Shown piece by piece: positions 1-10,778 of a DNA stretch of 64,000 bases (positions are counted from its first letter, which is position 1; each line of letters starts with the position of its first letter). Origin of the DNA: Tieghemiomyces parasiticus. Taxonomy: Eukaryota > Kickxellomycota > Dimargaritomycetes > Dimargaritales > Dimargaritaceae. The translations under genes and the position numbers were made by a program. The notes beneath the pieces are model-generated. The model made no database searches. It was not told the DNA's origin and saw nothing but the letters and a program-made list of their open reading frames with translations. The stretch covers positions 1 to 64,000 of the forward strand of contig JANBPT010000120.1 of the NCBI GenBank assembly GCA_027575765.1, read 5' to 3'.

Positions 1-336
1 TGCCTCATCATCTGGGCCCTGCGGGTACACGACTCACCCGAGCTGACCCCGGTGACTATGAGCAAGGTGGATGGGTCAGTACTTCCTACCACGTCGACTG
101 TGTCCCACAGCATCGTCAATGGACCCCAGTCCAAACCCACCGGCCCCGTGATCCCCACCTCTGCGGTGGTGAACCCCTCGGTGACAGGTCCGCCGCTGGC
201 TGGTTTATCGCCTGCACCTCCCCGCCGTCAATTGGAGATCCGTATCATGGGCACGCGGGCATCGTTGCGACCGCTACCCAGTCCCAGGCCCACATCAGAT
301 GCTCCCGCGCCTGCACGTCCGTCCTCTACAACTTAG
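1..336 (+). CDS. 3' end of unrecognised gene (partial, left edge)
   Basis: The reading frame is open from base 1 and stops at TAG 334-336, giving about 111 visible residues. The first visible residues are hydrophobic (CLIIWALRV). The rest is rich in Pro, Ser, Thr and Val with no recognisable domain. The upstream sequence lies outside the window, so it cannot be told whether base 1 is inside an exon or an intron. This looks like the disordered C-terminal tail of a larger protein, possibly just after a membrane segment. No function is proposed. It could also be a chance open frame. Confidence 0.4.
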   Translation, partial: CLIIWALRVHDSPELTPVTMSKVDGSVLPTTSTVSHSIVNGPQSKPTGPVIPTSAVVNPSVTGPPLAGLSPAPPRRQLEIRIMGTRASLRPLPSPRPTSDAPAPARPSSTT

Positions 337-870
337 TCTCCCCTTTAATTGTTTAATTATCGTACCCGACTAAACGGCAGCCTTTTCTATCCTCTCATGT
401 GCCTTACCTCCTGCTAACTACTTCTCCCAGGTGGTTTGATATTTGGCTGAGCTCCACTAAACAATAGAATCTCCCCCACCGTCTCAGCCTGACTACCAAA
501 AATAGACCCTTGCCTGAAATATTATTGAAGGCTAGCAGAGCTCTTATGATCCTAAACGGGCATGTGGAGCCGAGTGGCTTGTAAAGCTCGTTGGTCAAAC
601 ATTTCTTAACGTAAAGTGACGGACGATAAAAGAGAGACGGGTAGGCTCATAATGAGCCGTCGGCACGCCACTGAGCTGGTACTTCACGCAAGTAGGCTGA
701 CGTGCGAGTTCCACCGCATGGGCCTTTCGCCGTCGGGCATCTTCCGGCGCAGCCCCTTCACCCATCTTTTGACCTACCAAATCGCCGCAGCCGGTCATTT
801 AGCTACGTAACGTCTCCCATCTCGATCCATTAACTAGCCGCCGACGATATCCTCCCTTTCCCCCGGCTTT
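337..870. other. intergenic, upstream of CTNNBL1
   Basis: About 530 bases between the stop of the left-edge gene and the CTNNBL1 ATG. Short overlapping frames on both strands near 595-810 mirror each other and show no domain. A pyrimidine-rich stretch lies just before the ATG at 871. Nothing else is supported. Confidence 0.5.
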
Positions 871-3289
871 ATGGACTACCGTACGACAATCCAGGTAAGT
901 GGCTAATGAGACCAGGCGCATCCCGTGCCTCCAACGGCGAACGGTATCCTCCTCACTGGCGTTGCGGTTGACTACTATCTAACCGCCGACGACGGCTCTT
1001 GTACCACTGGACCTCTGTATCCACCTTGCGAAAGACGGACACCGCTGCCACGCTGAAACGGGGCTCCAGCGACGACACTGACCTCGAACAACACCTGGCG
1101 CAACGTGCAAGAACGGCCCCATCTGACGGCGGTCCAGTATCTGATGGCGCTTGGGAAGGTGCTGACGACGACGATGAAGACGAGGGTCGCTTCTTTGGCG
1201 ACGGCATGACGGAGGAGCAGCGTGAGATTGTCGCCTACGTGGAGGGGTTGGGCGCCCCAACGGAGGGGTCTCATCTGGCTACAGCCGATGCGCGCCGACT
1301 TTTTCACAAGCTACAGAAGGCGGTGGTGCGCAACAGGGAACTGCGTGCCAAGTACCCCGACACACCGGCCCGGTTCATGGAGTCCGAGGTGGAACTCGAT
1401 GCGGCTCTGCACCAGCTTCTGGACGTATCACAGGCCCCAAACCTCTTCCCAGACCTGGTGGAGCTGGGCCTGGTCCCGGTGCTCCTTGACCTCCTTACCC
1501 ACGAGAACAGCGACGTCGCTGCCGTCGTTATCCAGCTCCTCAACGAATGGACGGATGAGGAGACGGTGGAGAACGCGGCAGGTGAGGAAGCGATCCAGTC
1601 GACTGAGCTGGATTCTGATACGGTAGATGCTCTCATCGCCCGCGAGCGCCAGATCTCTCATCTCCTACGGGGCGTCCAGCGCTTCGTGGACGCGGTGATT
1701 GCCGCGCAGGGCCTTCCCCTCGTGGTACAGAACTTAGACCGGCTGAGTGATGCCAACCCGGACGACCAACCCGCCATCTTCCAGACCCTGGGCTTCGCGG
1801 AGAACTTGGTCAACCTGGATGCGCGATACGCAGAGGCAGTGGTGAGCCAAACCGACCTCCTGTCTCGTATCCTGACGCTTATTCGGCAGCCCGCCTTCAC
1901 CGCGAACGGCCAGTACGCCAGCGAACTCCTGGTGATCCTTTTACAAACGTCAGTGGCCAACCGGGTCCGCCTGGGCGCCCTGGGCGGTATAGACCAGCTC
2001 CTGCGGGCCCTGGCGACCTACCGCCGCCGAGACCCCGCATCGGACGATGAGCTGGAGTTCATGGAAAATCTCTTCGATGCGCTGTGCCTGTCCCTTCGGG
2101 AGCCAGAGCTTCAGTACCAGTTCCTCAAGAGTGAGGGCGTGGAACTCATGGTCCTCATGCTGAAAGAGCGGCGTGTGTCCCGCTCCCGTGCCCTTAAGGT
2201 GCTCAATTACGCCACCTGCACGTCTCACACGGTGTCCCAGATGGTTGTCGAGGCCATCGTAGAACACGCCGGACTCGCCCCCCTGATGAGGATTCTGATG
2301 AAGCAAGGGTTGGCCAAGTTTAAGAGGGCTTATAAGCACGTCTCCGAGACCGAAGAGGAGGAGCACACGGTCAGTCTCCTGGCCGCGTTGCTTCGCCACA
2401 CCGATCCAGTCAGCCCAGCCCGGTGGCGTATCATCAACAAGTTCCTGGAGAGCAATTACGAGCGCGTCGATCGGCTGGTCGAACTCCACCAAGGGTATTC
2501 GGAGCGGCTGCTCTCCGTGGACCAAGAAATCGCCCAGGAGCGCAAAGTAAGAGATCCGCAGCGGATGGACATTCGGCGAGTTGGCCCAGGTGGTATACCA
2601 CTATCCCACTCCGCCATCTTACCAACCTGCCATCTTCCAGCCGTTGGCCACAGACAATGGTAGGGTTAAAATTTACATTGACTGTAACTCATTTCCTTCC
2701 CCTCTGCGCACCCCTGTATCCCCCCCTATCGCACTCAGGAGCTCGTGGCCGAGGGAACCTACGATGAAGAGGATACCGAAGAGACTTTCTTCACCCGGCG
2801 GCTGGGCAGGGGCCTCTTTACCTTACAAATGACTGACATGGCTCTGCTCTATCTGGTCACCGCCGACCCTGGTATCAAGAACCACGCGACCATGCTCCTC
2901 AAACGGTTCGGCCGGAGCTGGGCTGATGTAGCGACTAACGTAGAAGGTAAGGGCCACGACGGGTATCCTCGCCGGGACCTTTTGCTAGGGCGAGGGGAGG
3001 GTGAGGAGCGACGCGTCGCTGAAGCTCACTGGACATGTAAACTATTCGTCGGTCCCCGACCCTACGGCAGATTAACTAACCTGTGTGGTTCTACGTTAAA
3101 CCTACTACTGACCTGTTCACCCCTACTTGCGATGTAGAATATGTCAAAAAGCTGGACAGCACCGCCGACTCGCCCGAAGCGGTCGACACGGCCCCGGCGG
3201 AAGCCGAGGGGGTGGCACCGGCTGAGGTGGAGAGGGCAAAACTAGCCTCGCTTGCCCAGTCTTTGCGGCAGCTACTCAGCATGCTGTGA
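871..3289 (+). CDS. CTNNBL1: Beta-catenin-like protein 1 (CTNNBL1), armadillo-repeat spliceosome protein
   Basis: Four exons: 871-894, 1035-2546, 2739-2946 and 3138-3289, with phases 0, 0 and 1, giving 631 aa. In animals CTNNBL1 is a nuclear armadillo-type protein associated with the Prp19/CDC5L spliceosomal complex. The sequence carries family signatures: PDTPARFMESEVELD and NLFPDLVELGLVPVLLDLL near the start, then GFAENLVNLD, SELLVILLQTS, FMENLFDALC, VSRSRALKVLNYA and NKFLESNYERVDRLVELH, and finally the cross-intron block TEETFFTRRLGRGLFTLQ. The N-terminus has a basic and acidic disordered stretch, as in the family. The 24-nt first exon (MDYRTTIQ) is inferred: the long frame has no ATG before residue 65 or so, GTAAGT stands at 895, a CTAAC branch point at 979-983, and the first AG after it gives an in-phase join at 1035. 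The AAG acceptor is unusual. Function is confident; exon 1 is moderately so. Confidence 0.9.
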
Positions 3290-3869
3290 CCCGCCCACCC
3301 GACGCGCGTAGTGTAATTTTCCCTCCTAGGGCACCTAGGGCCACCCGCTTACTCACAGTATATTAAGTAACCCTGGTGAGTGTCATCCTTTTACGGCCAT
3401 CGCGTCCCTGTGATAGTCGTTGACTTTCTTATAAACCTGACGCTGATGTGACAATACACTGTGGCAGGGCTTGTAGATGTTATGTATGTATTCTGCGGTG
3501 CCAACACGCGCACTGCTAGGCTGGACAGGTGATATATATATATATAGAAAGAGGGAAGGAAGGACAGGAGAGGGGATCGTACAATCACAGCCCCTTTTAC
3601 CGCATAATAATTGGGCATGCCAAGGGGCCGAGTTATTGGGCAGTTCCCAGGCGAAATATAAGCATAGTGAGGAGGGCGGGGGGGGGGGCTTATCGTATAC
3701 AAGAATAATTGGAAAAGAAACCGTATGATCACGACAGGGCCACAGCACCAGGGGGATCGGACAGGAGTAGGGTGTAGAGGAGAGTTCCGGTTACATGTTA
3801 CAAGGGGAAAAAAAGAAAGGAAGCGTGGGGAGTGGGAACCACGCAAAGACGCCATCAACTTAGGACTCC
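3290..3869. other. convergent intergenic spacer with TA and G tracts
   Basis: The 3' ends of CTNNBL1 (+) and the kinesin gene (-) face each other here. The spacer holds a TA dinucleotide run at 3532-3546, a G homopolymer near 3668-3677 and A-rich stretches. These fit overlapping terminator and polyadenylation regions. No gene is supported; the frames on both strands are low-complexity. Confidence 0.5.
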
Positions 3870-6791
3870 TTAGTTGCTGGGACCGTTCTGTACGGATCGA
3901 AACCCCAAGGCGGATTGCGCAGGCCGGGCTGGGCCAGGGTCGGCCGCGCCCTGTTGTTTGGCGGCCTCGAGGAACTGGCGGGCCGACATGCGGTTGCGGG
4001 TGGGGGCGTCGGCCGCGATGGGCTTACTACCCATAGGATCGAACATGTTACGGCTCCGCCGCCGCGCGGTGGCGCTCCGGACGGGACCCCCCGAACGAAT
4101 CCGGTTGGCTGTGGCGGAAGCGGTGGGCGGTTGGGAGTGGGATTTGGAGGCAGCAGTGGGGCGCGTGTAGCTGGGCACGGGACGCTGTCCCTTGAGGATG
4201 GACCTGGCCGGCAGGGCGTCGAGAGGCGGGGGTTCGTGCCGCGGGGATTGCTCCGCGCCCGAATCGCCGTCGGGCGGGGTAGTGGAACGGTCGGAGGCCC
4301 CCGGTGACCCGTCAGCCAGTGGGGTCACGCCCCAGGGTCGCCGGCGAGTGGACGGGGAAGATTTAACCACCTCCATCGGCGGCGGTGGAGGAAGTGGTGG
4401 TAACGATGAGGGCCCGGTCACGTTCGGGCGTTTGGCTGGTTTTAGATTCTCCAGCGAGGGTTGGGCGCTTAGTACGCCACGAGGCCGTTTGACCACTGAC
4501 CCCGACGGCGGGACCGGGACGGGGAAACCGGCCGAACTAGAAGCTGACCGGCCGGGGCGCACAGACGGCTTACGTGCTGTGAGGCCAAGCGACTCCCGGG
4601 ACGTGGTGCCCGCGCGGGGGCGGGGGGCTGGACCCCGTCGGGGGGAGGTTCGGCCGGATGACGACGAGGACGGCACCACGGAAGGGACGACAGCGAGCAG
4701 ACGGCTGACCGCCCGGGACGGTGACGGCGGGGCTACTTGCCACTTAGCGGGGCCGGCGGCGGTGGCGTCGGTCACAATGGTAGCCAGACCGGTGGCAATG
4801 GTTTGGAAGTCGGGGAGAGCGGCGTGGTAGAGCGTGCGAAGGGTGTTGACGGCATCGGCCTCCCCGGCGTCAATCAGCTCACTTAGGCCGTCCAAGAGGC
4901 GGGTCCCGCCCGCCAGGGCTGTGCCGAGCTGTCGGCCTAGGCCGGCCAGTAGGGTCTGGCTCAACTCGAAGGCCCGGCCCAGCCGGGTGTTGGCGCAGGT
5001 CAACTCGAGGGCGCGACGTTCTAGGTCTAGCCGGTACTTTTGGTCCGAGGTCAGGGCCCGCCCGGCTGTGGGGTGCGCCGGGTAATCGGCACGCTTGGTA
5101 TCCCGGCGGTAGCGCGTGAGGAGGAGGGTCGTATGGTCAAGGTGGCGACCCACCTGGCCCCGGTGGCCAGCGATCTGTTCGGTGGCAGCTTCGAGGGCCC
5201 GACGGAGGTCTGTGACCACTGTCCCATCCGTGTTATCACCGGCTAGGGCGGCACGGGCCGCCGCTAGGATTTCCAGGTGCTGGGCACATGCGTCTGCCAC
5301 CACCGCCGTGGAGGCGTGTTCCCATTCGCTAGAACGCACGGTATCGAAGGCGGCCGACAGGGCGTTACGGATGTCCTCGGCCAGCTGGAGCGTGGCGGTG
5401 GGGCGGGCGGGTTCGACTGCCACTGCCGCGGACCGGCCACGGCCTCCGGGCTGGGCACGGAGGGCGGTGTTTTCGGCCCTGAGGCGCTTGATTTCCTCCG
5501 CCTGCTCTTTGATCTGCTTGACATACTGGGACACATGGGCCTTGACGCTCTCTGAGTTGCGCTCTACTTTGGTCTTGATGTTCTTGGCTCGATTCGCGTA
5601 CTTGAGTGTATTGTAAGTCTCCTCGAAATAGGTGCTGGCTGGACTACAACACACAATCATTACGGTGCGGCAGTTACCGCCCAGCGAGAACTTGAGGAGC
5701 CGAGTGAGTTTACTGTCCCGGTAGGGGATGTGGCGCTTCTTGCGCTCGTCGCACAGCGCGTTAATACAGTTGGCCAGGGCCAGTAGGGAACGGTTGATGT
5801 TGGCACCCTCGAGTAGGCGGTCCCCGCGGTTGCGTGACACAGAGGCGCGCTCGCTACCAGCAAGGTCGATCAAGCTCAGGGTGGCGGTCAACACGTCGGT
5901 GGCTAGACCGCCCGCGCGGTTCTTCTGGCGGATGTGGATCTGCAGAACTGCATGTGAGCGCGAGGAAGTGGCGTTGGCCTCGGTGGGCGACTGGGTACGG
6001 TTCTTGTTTCCCTGTAGGACTAGTTCCATGACGTCGTCGACAGTGGCCGGCACGTGTTCGCTTAGCCCGGCCACCACCACGCCGCGGCGAGCATCCTCGC
6101 GCAGAGCCAAGGACGTTGCGGTCGCCCCCGGGGGCGCCAGAAGATCACGTATCGTCTCGTTGTAGACCTCCAGGTACGAAAGGGAGGCCTCCACGACGCG
6201 TTCGTGCTCCGACTGGTGGATCTTGGCGAAAAGCTCCTTCATAGTGAGGAAGATGATGCCCGGGTCGGTAGGGGTGCCGCTGATGGTGTGGGTCTTACCA
6301 CAGCCGGTGGCGCCGTATGCAAACACAGTGGAGTTGAATCCGTTGAGGACAGCATCGATGAGGGGCTGGGTGGTGCCCAAGTACACCTCCTGCTGGGTAG
6401 CGTCGTCATTGAAGACGCGATCGAACGCAAACCGAACGTCCTTGTGGCGCTTATTGGTTTGGGCTGGCGGTGCGGTAGGGGCGAACCGCGAACTGCTAGC
6501 TTCTTCGGGCGGGTCGAACACCAGGATGCGGTCGTCGATGACGTGGACGACCTTGCGCAATGCCTTAGACCCCATCGTGCCCAGGCCGACGTTGGAACCG
6601 ATGGTGTGACGGCCGGGGGTGGGCGGGGCCATCAGGGTCATTTCCTTGGGGCTGAAAGGGCGCACCCGCACCGTGACCAGGATGGCCGACTCACCGGCAG
6701 AATCGGGATTAGCTCCGAACGGGCCGCTAGTGTCGGCAGCCATGGCCTCGGGGACCAGTGCGTCCACAGCAGGGAGGGCTTCGGCCAGCAT
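3870..6791 (-). CDS. Kinesin-8 family motor (Kip3/Klp5/KIF18-like)
   Basis: A single-exon gene of 973 aa if it starts at the first in-frame ATG (6791). Kinesin-8 motors walk to microtubule plus ends and promote depolymerisation, which controls spindle length and chromosome congression. Motor domain signatures in order: VTVRVRPFSP; the kinesin-8-type VHVIDDRILVFDP; the P-loop GATGCGKT (160-167); YLEVYNETIRDLL; switch I NATSSRSH (273-280); switch II DLAGSE (309-314); and the neck region KYANRAKNIKTKVERN (397-412). A coiled coil (QYVKQIKEQAEEIKRLRAE) follows, then a tail of roughly 500 residues rich in Pro, Ser and Arg. The frame stays open for about 60 codons upstream of 6791 without an ATG, back to a stop at 6972-6974. 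An upstream exon or another start is therefore possible, although the motor is complete without it. Confidence 0.93.
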   Translation of the reverse strand: MLAEALPAVDALVPEAMAADTSGPFGANPDSAGESAILVTVRVRPFSPKEMTLMAPPTPGRHTIGSNVGLGTMGSKALRKVVHVIDDRILVFDPPEEASSSRFAPTAPPAQTNKRHKDVRFAFDRVFNDDATQQEVYLGTTQPLIDAVLNGFNSTVFAYGATGCGKTHTISGTPTDPGIIFLTMKELFAKIHQSEHERVVEASLSYLEVYNETIRDLLAPPGATATSLALREDARRGVVVAGLSEHVPATVDDVMELVLQGNKNRTQSPTEANATSSRSHAVLQIHIRQKNRAGGLATDVLTATLSLIDLAGSERASVSRNRGDRLLEGANINRSLLALANCINALCDERKKRHIPYRDSKLTRLLKFSLGGNCRTVMIVCCSPASTYFEETYNTLKYANRAKNIKTKVERNSESVKAHVSQYVKQIKEQAEEIKRLRAENTALRAQPGGRGRSAAVAVEPARPTATLQLAEDIRNALSAAFDTVRSSEWEHASTAVVADACAQHLEILAAARAALAGDNTDGTVVTDLRRALEAATEQIAGHRGQVGRHLDHTTLLLTRYRRDTKRADYPAHPTAGRALTSDQKYRLDLERRALELTCANTRLGRAFELSQTLLAGLGRQLGTALAGGTRLLDGLSELIDAGEADAVNTLRTLYHAALPDFQTIATGLATIVTDATAAGPAKWQVAPPSPSRAVSRLLAVVPSVVPSSSSSGRTSPRRGPAPRPRAGTTSRESLGLTARKPSVRPGRSASSSAGFPVPVPPSGSVVKRPRGVLSAQPSLENLKPAKRPNVTGPSSLPPLPPPPPMEVVKSSPSTRRRPWGVTPLADGSPGASDRSTTPPDGDSGAEQSPRHEPPPLDALPARSILKGQRPVPSYTRPTAASKSHSQPPTASATANRIRSGGPVRSATARRRSRNMFDPMGSKPIAADAPTRNRMSARQFLEAAKQQGAADPGPARPAQSALGFRSVQNGPSN

Positions 6792-8256
6792 TGGTACAAA
6801 AAGGCGGAGGGAATCGATGCGTGGTGCGGTGGGGAGACGGGTCAATCGGATGAGCGATGCGTGGTACGCGGACCGTTGGCCTCGGGGAGAGCTGCTAGAA
6901 CTCAAAGCGCTGGGCAGGACGGGTGAAGGCCAGAGGGTATATGGTATGGTGGCTTGGATAGGGAGGGTATGTCAAAGTGCTAGCGGTGCCCGGGTTAAAA
7001 TGTAGGTCGTCGTTACGGCATGTGAAGAAAGGGCAATGGACACTTCGGGGCCAGCAGATATAGCAATGCTAATGGGATATTGAAAATAGACAGGGTATGA
7101 GACGAGGCTGGTTGCATGGGTCGGGAAGGAATGAGGGGCAAGATAGGGAGTAAAAATAAACAACAAACAAAAGTTGGGGAAGGGGGAGCGGAATATAGAG
7201 GGGGGCTATTCAAAGGGCCATCTCCACACCTCAGTGAGGTAGACCCAGAATCGCGATTGGGCGCATGAAGGTTACGTCTTCGTCAGGCACTCTGAGCCTG
7301 CCCACCAGTAGTTGTGGGTTCATTGCTTTGGACCGGACTTTTCCCTTTTGAACTCCGCTGGTGGAGAACTGCCACGCCACTTTAGTTGGGCCCGGCACCC
7401 CCACCATCTTAACATATTTTCATGTTATGCCACTTCACGGTCCTGATGAAACCAAGCTGAGGATATTGCTGGATTTCGGTACCACCGCGCATCCTGTAGA
7501 CTTGCATGGTGTAAGTTTGCCTTGCAACCACCAGTCCAGCCATTTATCTCCCTACCAAAGATCTAGGCTGAGGGGCAGAGGTGCCTAGCCGTGGCCCTGA
7601 AAACAATAATAGCAGAGCGGAGCCAGTCACGTGGCTATATCTACCCCGATTAGGGGTGATATAAATCACGTGCCAGATTATGCCAAGGTTCCAATCGCAG
7701 ATGCTACAACATACCGCCCGGCCCGTTGGGCTTGGAGTATCCTCCTTCCCCCCTTAGTCCTGAAGGCGGTAGCCCCTCGTGGGTCTCTATGAGTCACCGG
7801 GGCAGCTCGCCTTGAGCCACCAGGCTTGCAGGTCGCCAGAAGGGCAGACCTTCCATGCAACCATTTAGACCGTCTCGTACCACATTACCAGGTGTAAGTG
7901 GCCTGTCGTTAGGGGGGGGCGTGTAATGCTAGAAGACAAGTGACAAGGGTGCGGGGAAGGGGTTGACGGTACCGTTTCAGGCTGGGCAGGATCCTATGTA
8001 GAACGCTTATCGTCTACAGCGTGTCAGTTACTCGCAGCGCTACAGGGAGGTTAGGGTTTAAACCGTCCGTGTACTACTGCCCGTCTGAACCACCACAGCC
8101 ACCATTCAGCCCTGTTACCGGTTACGCATTCGTTGGCGGCGCCCGTTATCCAGACCACCCAGCTCTAACCTCGCAATACCCGAAGCCTGCGTCCGTCCAG
8201 TCACATTAAAGCAACCCGATTCCCCAGCCCGTGCATTTCCCTACCATCGCCTCGCC
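6792..8256. other. divergent intergenic region between kinesin-8 and the SLC25 carrier
   Basis: About 1.46 kb between divergently transcribed genes, so it should hold both promoters. It contains the CACGTG-flanked palindrome at 7628-7672, annotated separately. Several short frames (for example near 7361-7588 and 8021-8209) have no domain and no consistent codon bias. No gene is supported. Confidence 0.5.
7628..7672. promoter_or_regulatory. palindrome flanked by two CACGTG boxes
   Basis: Two copies of TCACGTGSC lie in the same orientation, with CACGTG at 7628-7633 and 7667-7672. Between them is an inverted repeat: TATATC-T-ACCCC (7636-7647) pairs with GGGGTGATATA (7653-7663) around a 5-nt loop, with a single-base bulge. 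CACGTG is the classic E-box bound by fungal bHLH factors such as Cbf1, Pho4 or SREBP types. The position in a divergent promoter fits a control element. Function is inferred only. Confidence 0.4.
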
Positions 8257-10401
8257 ATGTCGCTCCCCACGCCACGGACCGGACGCCGCGACCCAGCACT
8301 GGACGACGTGCCACGCGTTTTACCTTTGCCCATTCCCCAGGAGGACCGGCCGGCCCGGCCCATAACTGGTCTCGACCGCGTCCACGGTTTCCTTGCCGGC
8401 GTGGCCTCCGGCGTCACAAAACTGGCGGTCGGCCACCCCTTTGGTAAGAATTTGGCCTAGTTGGGCTACCTCGGTTCCGGGCTGCCCGCTCGTCCGGGAT
8501 ACTTACCCTCTAACCCAGCTGAGTACCCGACTACACTCCAACCTTCCTTGTTTATTTTGCTCACTTTTCTCGCCGCACTGATAGATACCGTCAAGGTCCG
8601 CCTGCAGACGGAAGGCGGGTTTGGCCGGTTTAAAGGGCCGGTCGACTGTCTTCGGAATACGATCCGACAGGAAGGGTTTCTCGCCCTCTACAAGGGCGCC
8701 ACACCCCCACTTTTAGGCTGGGCCGTCATGGATTCTGTCCAGTAGGTTATCTTTTTATCTGTAAAGTGCCCCGGGCATGGTGGTACTAGTCGGTTTTGCC
8801 CTGGAGATTTCGTCAGCTAGCCAAATGACGGACCCGCGTGCAAAGTCATCGGCACGATCCCCCCTCCCTCCTCCCTGAGGCCCATGGACCTTTACCTGAT
8901 TGTCCAATTCCCGCCTCTACTGCCGCCCGCCACATCCTCCTCCCGACGACAGACTCGGCACCCTATCCAACCTCCGTCTCTGCCTCCAGAATGGTGACAA
9001 GAACAAGCAGCTTTCCGTCTTTGAACACGGGCTAGCCGGCCTGGGTAAGTGATTGCTTATCTGATGACGGCTTGTACTGTAAAGGCAGAAAACAACCTGT
9101 CTTGGTGCGGTACTCTAGCGCCATAAACTATTCTTGTGGCTTACCTCTCCCCTTCCTTCGCCCCACCCACCCCGTCACCCGGACCCAGGGGCCGGATTTA
9201 CCGTGTCCTTTGTGGCTACGCCTGTCGAGCTGCTCAAAATCAAACTCCAAGTTCAGTACGCCGACAGCGCCACGCGGTTGTACACTGGGCCGATCGACTG
9301 CATCCGCAAGATTGTAGGTGTACTCTAGGCCGAGATCAGTGCCTTGCGGATGAACCGGGCCTTCCTATGGGTCGGAGAATGCGAGGAGGCGGGTCGCTAC
9401 TCTAGCTTCACAGACCTGGGCAAGCCAAGCCGGGAGGGTACTATGGGCGGACCGGCTAGTCCTGGCGCACATCCAACCTGACGACCACCCCGCCGGCCCG
9501 CCAGAATTGCATGCCCCCTTCGCTCGTCCTCTCCTAACCTCACGTAACCAACCACATCCATTCCGGTAACAGGTTCGCTCACACGGTGTTTTTGGTCTCT
9601 GGCACGGTCTAGTGGGCACCATCGCCTTCCGCAGTTTTTTTTGGTCCATGTGGGGCGGTTACGAGGTACGTTCGGTGCTTGGGGACTCCTACGGGCCAAT
9701 CGGCCTCGGTGCTCAGCGAGTCCGCTCTCAACGGGGCTAACTGTGTGACCCCTTCAACTGACCACCCTCTGCCTCGACCGATGTCAGAAGACCTTTTCTG
9801 GCCTACGGCCTGCCCCGACCAACACCGGACGCTCCACAATCAGGCACTGATCACCCAGCGCTCCTGGTCTTTCCTGCTACTCCCCCCCTTCGTACTGCCT
9901 TGCAGCTCTACTCGATCCAGCTACGCAAATTCGATCTCCCCCAGTCGACCGTCAATTTTGTAGCAGGTGGTCTGGCGGCCAACACGTTTTGGACCCTGGC
10001 CTTCGCAGTGGGTAAGTTGCTGAGATGCTGCGGCGTCAGATTCGACGGCGGCCTCGTCACCCGCTAGTATAGATACTGCAGTCCGGCCGACCAAGTATCG
10101 TCAACCTTTTAGCTAATCATGCCGCTTGAGGTCTCCTCGATCCACTTGCCATGTGCCCCATCTGCTGCCTCACTCAACCATCGGCCCAGACTCCGTCAAG
10201 AACCGGTACATGAGCCAACCTGACGTCCGACCCCTCAAATATCCTAATTTGAGGAGTGTCTACCGAGATGTCTACACCACCGAAGGCCTACGCGGGTTCT
10301 ACCGGGGATTTCTGCCGGCCTTCATTCGATCCTTTCCGACCAACGCCAGCGCTATCCTCGTTTTTGAGACAGTAATGCGCTTCATGAACGAGCATACCTA
10401 A
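8257..10401 (+). CDS. Mitochondrial carrier family (SLC25) transporter
   Basis: Seven exons: 8257-8443, 8585-8741, 8953-9044, 9189-9313, 9573-9665, 9906-10011 and 10190-10401. All phases agree, giving 323 aa. SLC25 proteins are six-helix inner-membrane transporters built from three repeats of about 100 residues. The three repeat signatures are visible as HPFDTVKVRL, TPVELLKIKL and AVDSVKNRYM, each followed by a matrix-helix motif (FKGPVDCLRNTIRQEGF, YTGPIDCIRKIV and YRDVYTTEGLRGFYRG). The second and third signatures depart from the PX[DE]XX[KR] pattern (Ala for Pro in the third). The block PPLLGWAVMDSV resembles a poorly characterised group of fungal carriers near the carnitine/ornithine-type carriers, so no substrate is assigned. 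Splice sites were placed by joining these motifs. Intron lengths are 141-259 nt. Confidence 0.88.
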
Positions 10402-10778
10402 ATAGATTGCCGCGCTGCGAAGCAGCGCGGGTGTAGGGAGGGGGCAGTGCCCACCCCACTTGCTACCTTGGTATGCCCTCGCTTTTTCAGAGCGAGCCAG
10501 ACGATTTCCAACCATACGCTTGGGGCAGCACCATTCGCCAGTTCGGCCCAATAAAAGCAACTGAGCCACCGACAACTCCTCTGCGCTGGCCAGCCATTCC
10601 ATTGCCAAGTACTCGATTTGGAACGCGTCAACCGTATAGATTGCGCCAAACTATTAAAGATTTTAGTTGATTACGACGGGTTAAGTGTCACCGTTGCGCG
10701 GGGTCTGCCGCTTCGAGGTCCGACCCTCGGCTGGAAAGGCCAGATCCGTCGCATAATCCCCATCGTAGAAGAGGGAAC
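10402..10778. other. convergent intergenic spacer
   Basis: Shared 3' region of the carrier (+) and the cytochrome b5 reductase (-). It contains the perfect hairpin at 10410-10430 just after the carrier stop codon. Nothing else is supported. Confidence 0.5.
10410..10430. repeat. perfect 9-bp hairpin in the carrier 3' region
   Basis: CCGCGCTGC and GCAGCGCGG are exact inverted repeats separated by GAA, starting 8 bases after the carrier stop codon. The all-paired GC-rich stem would form a strong hairpin in the 3' UTR. It may act on 3'-end formation or mRNA stability, but that is not shown by the sequence. Confidence 0.6.

Noticed and set aside
6204..6926. 240-codon plus-strand frame
   Set aside because: Lies entirely opposite the kinesin motor domain, shows no domain and arises from strong codon bias.
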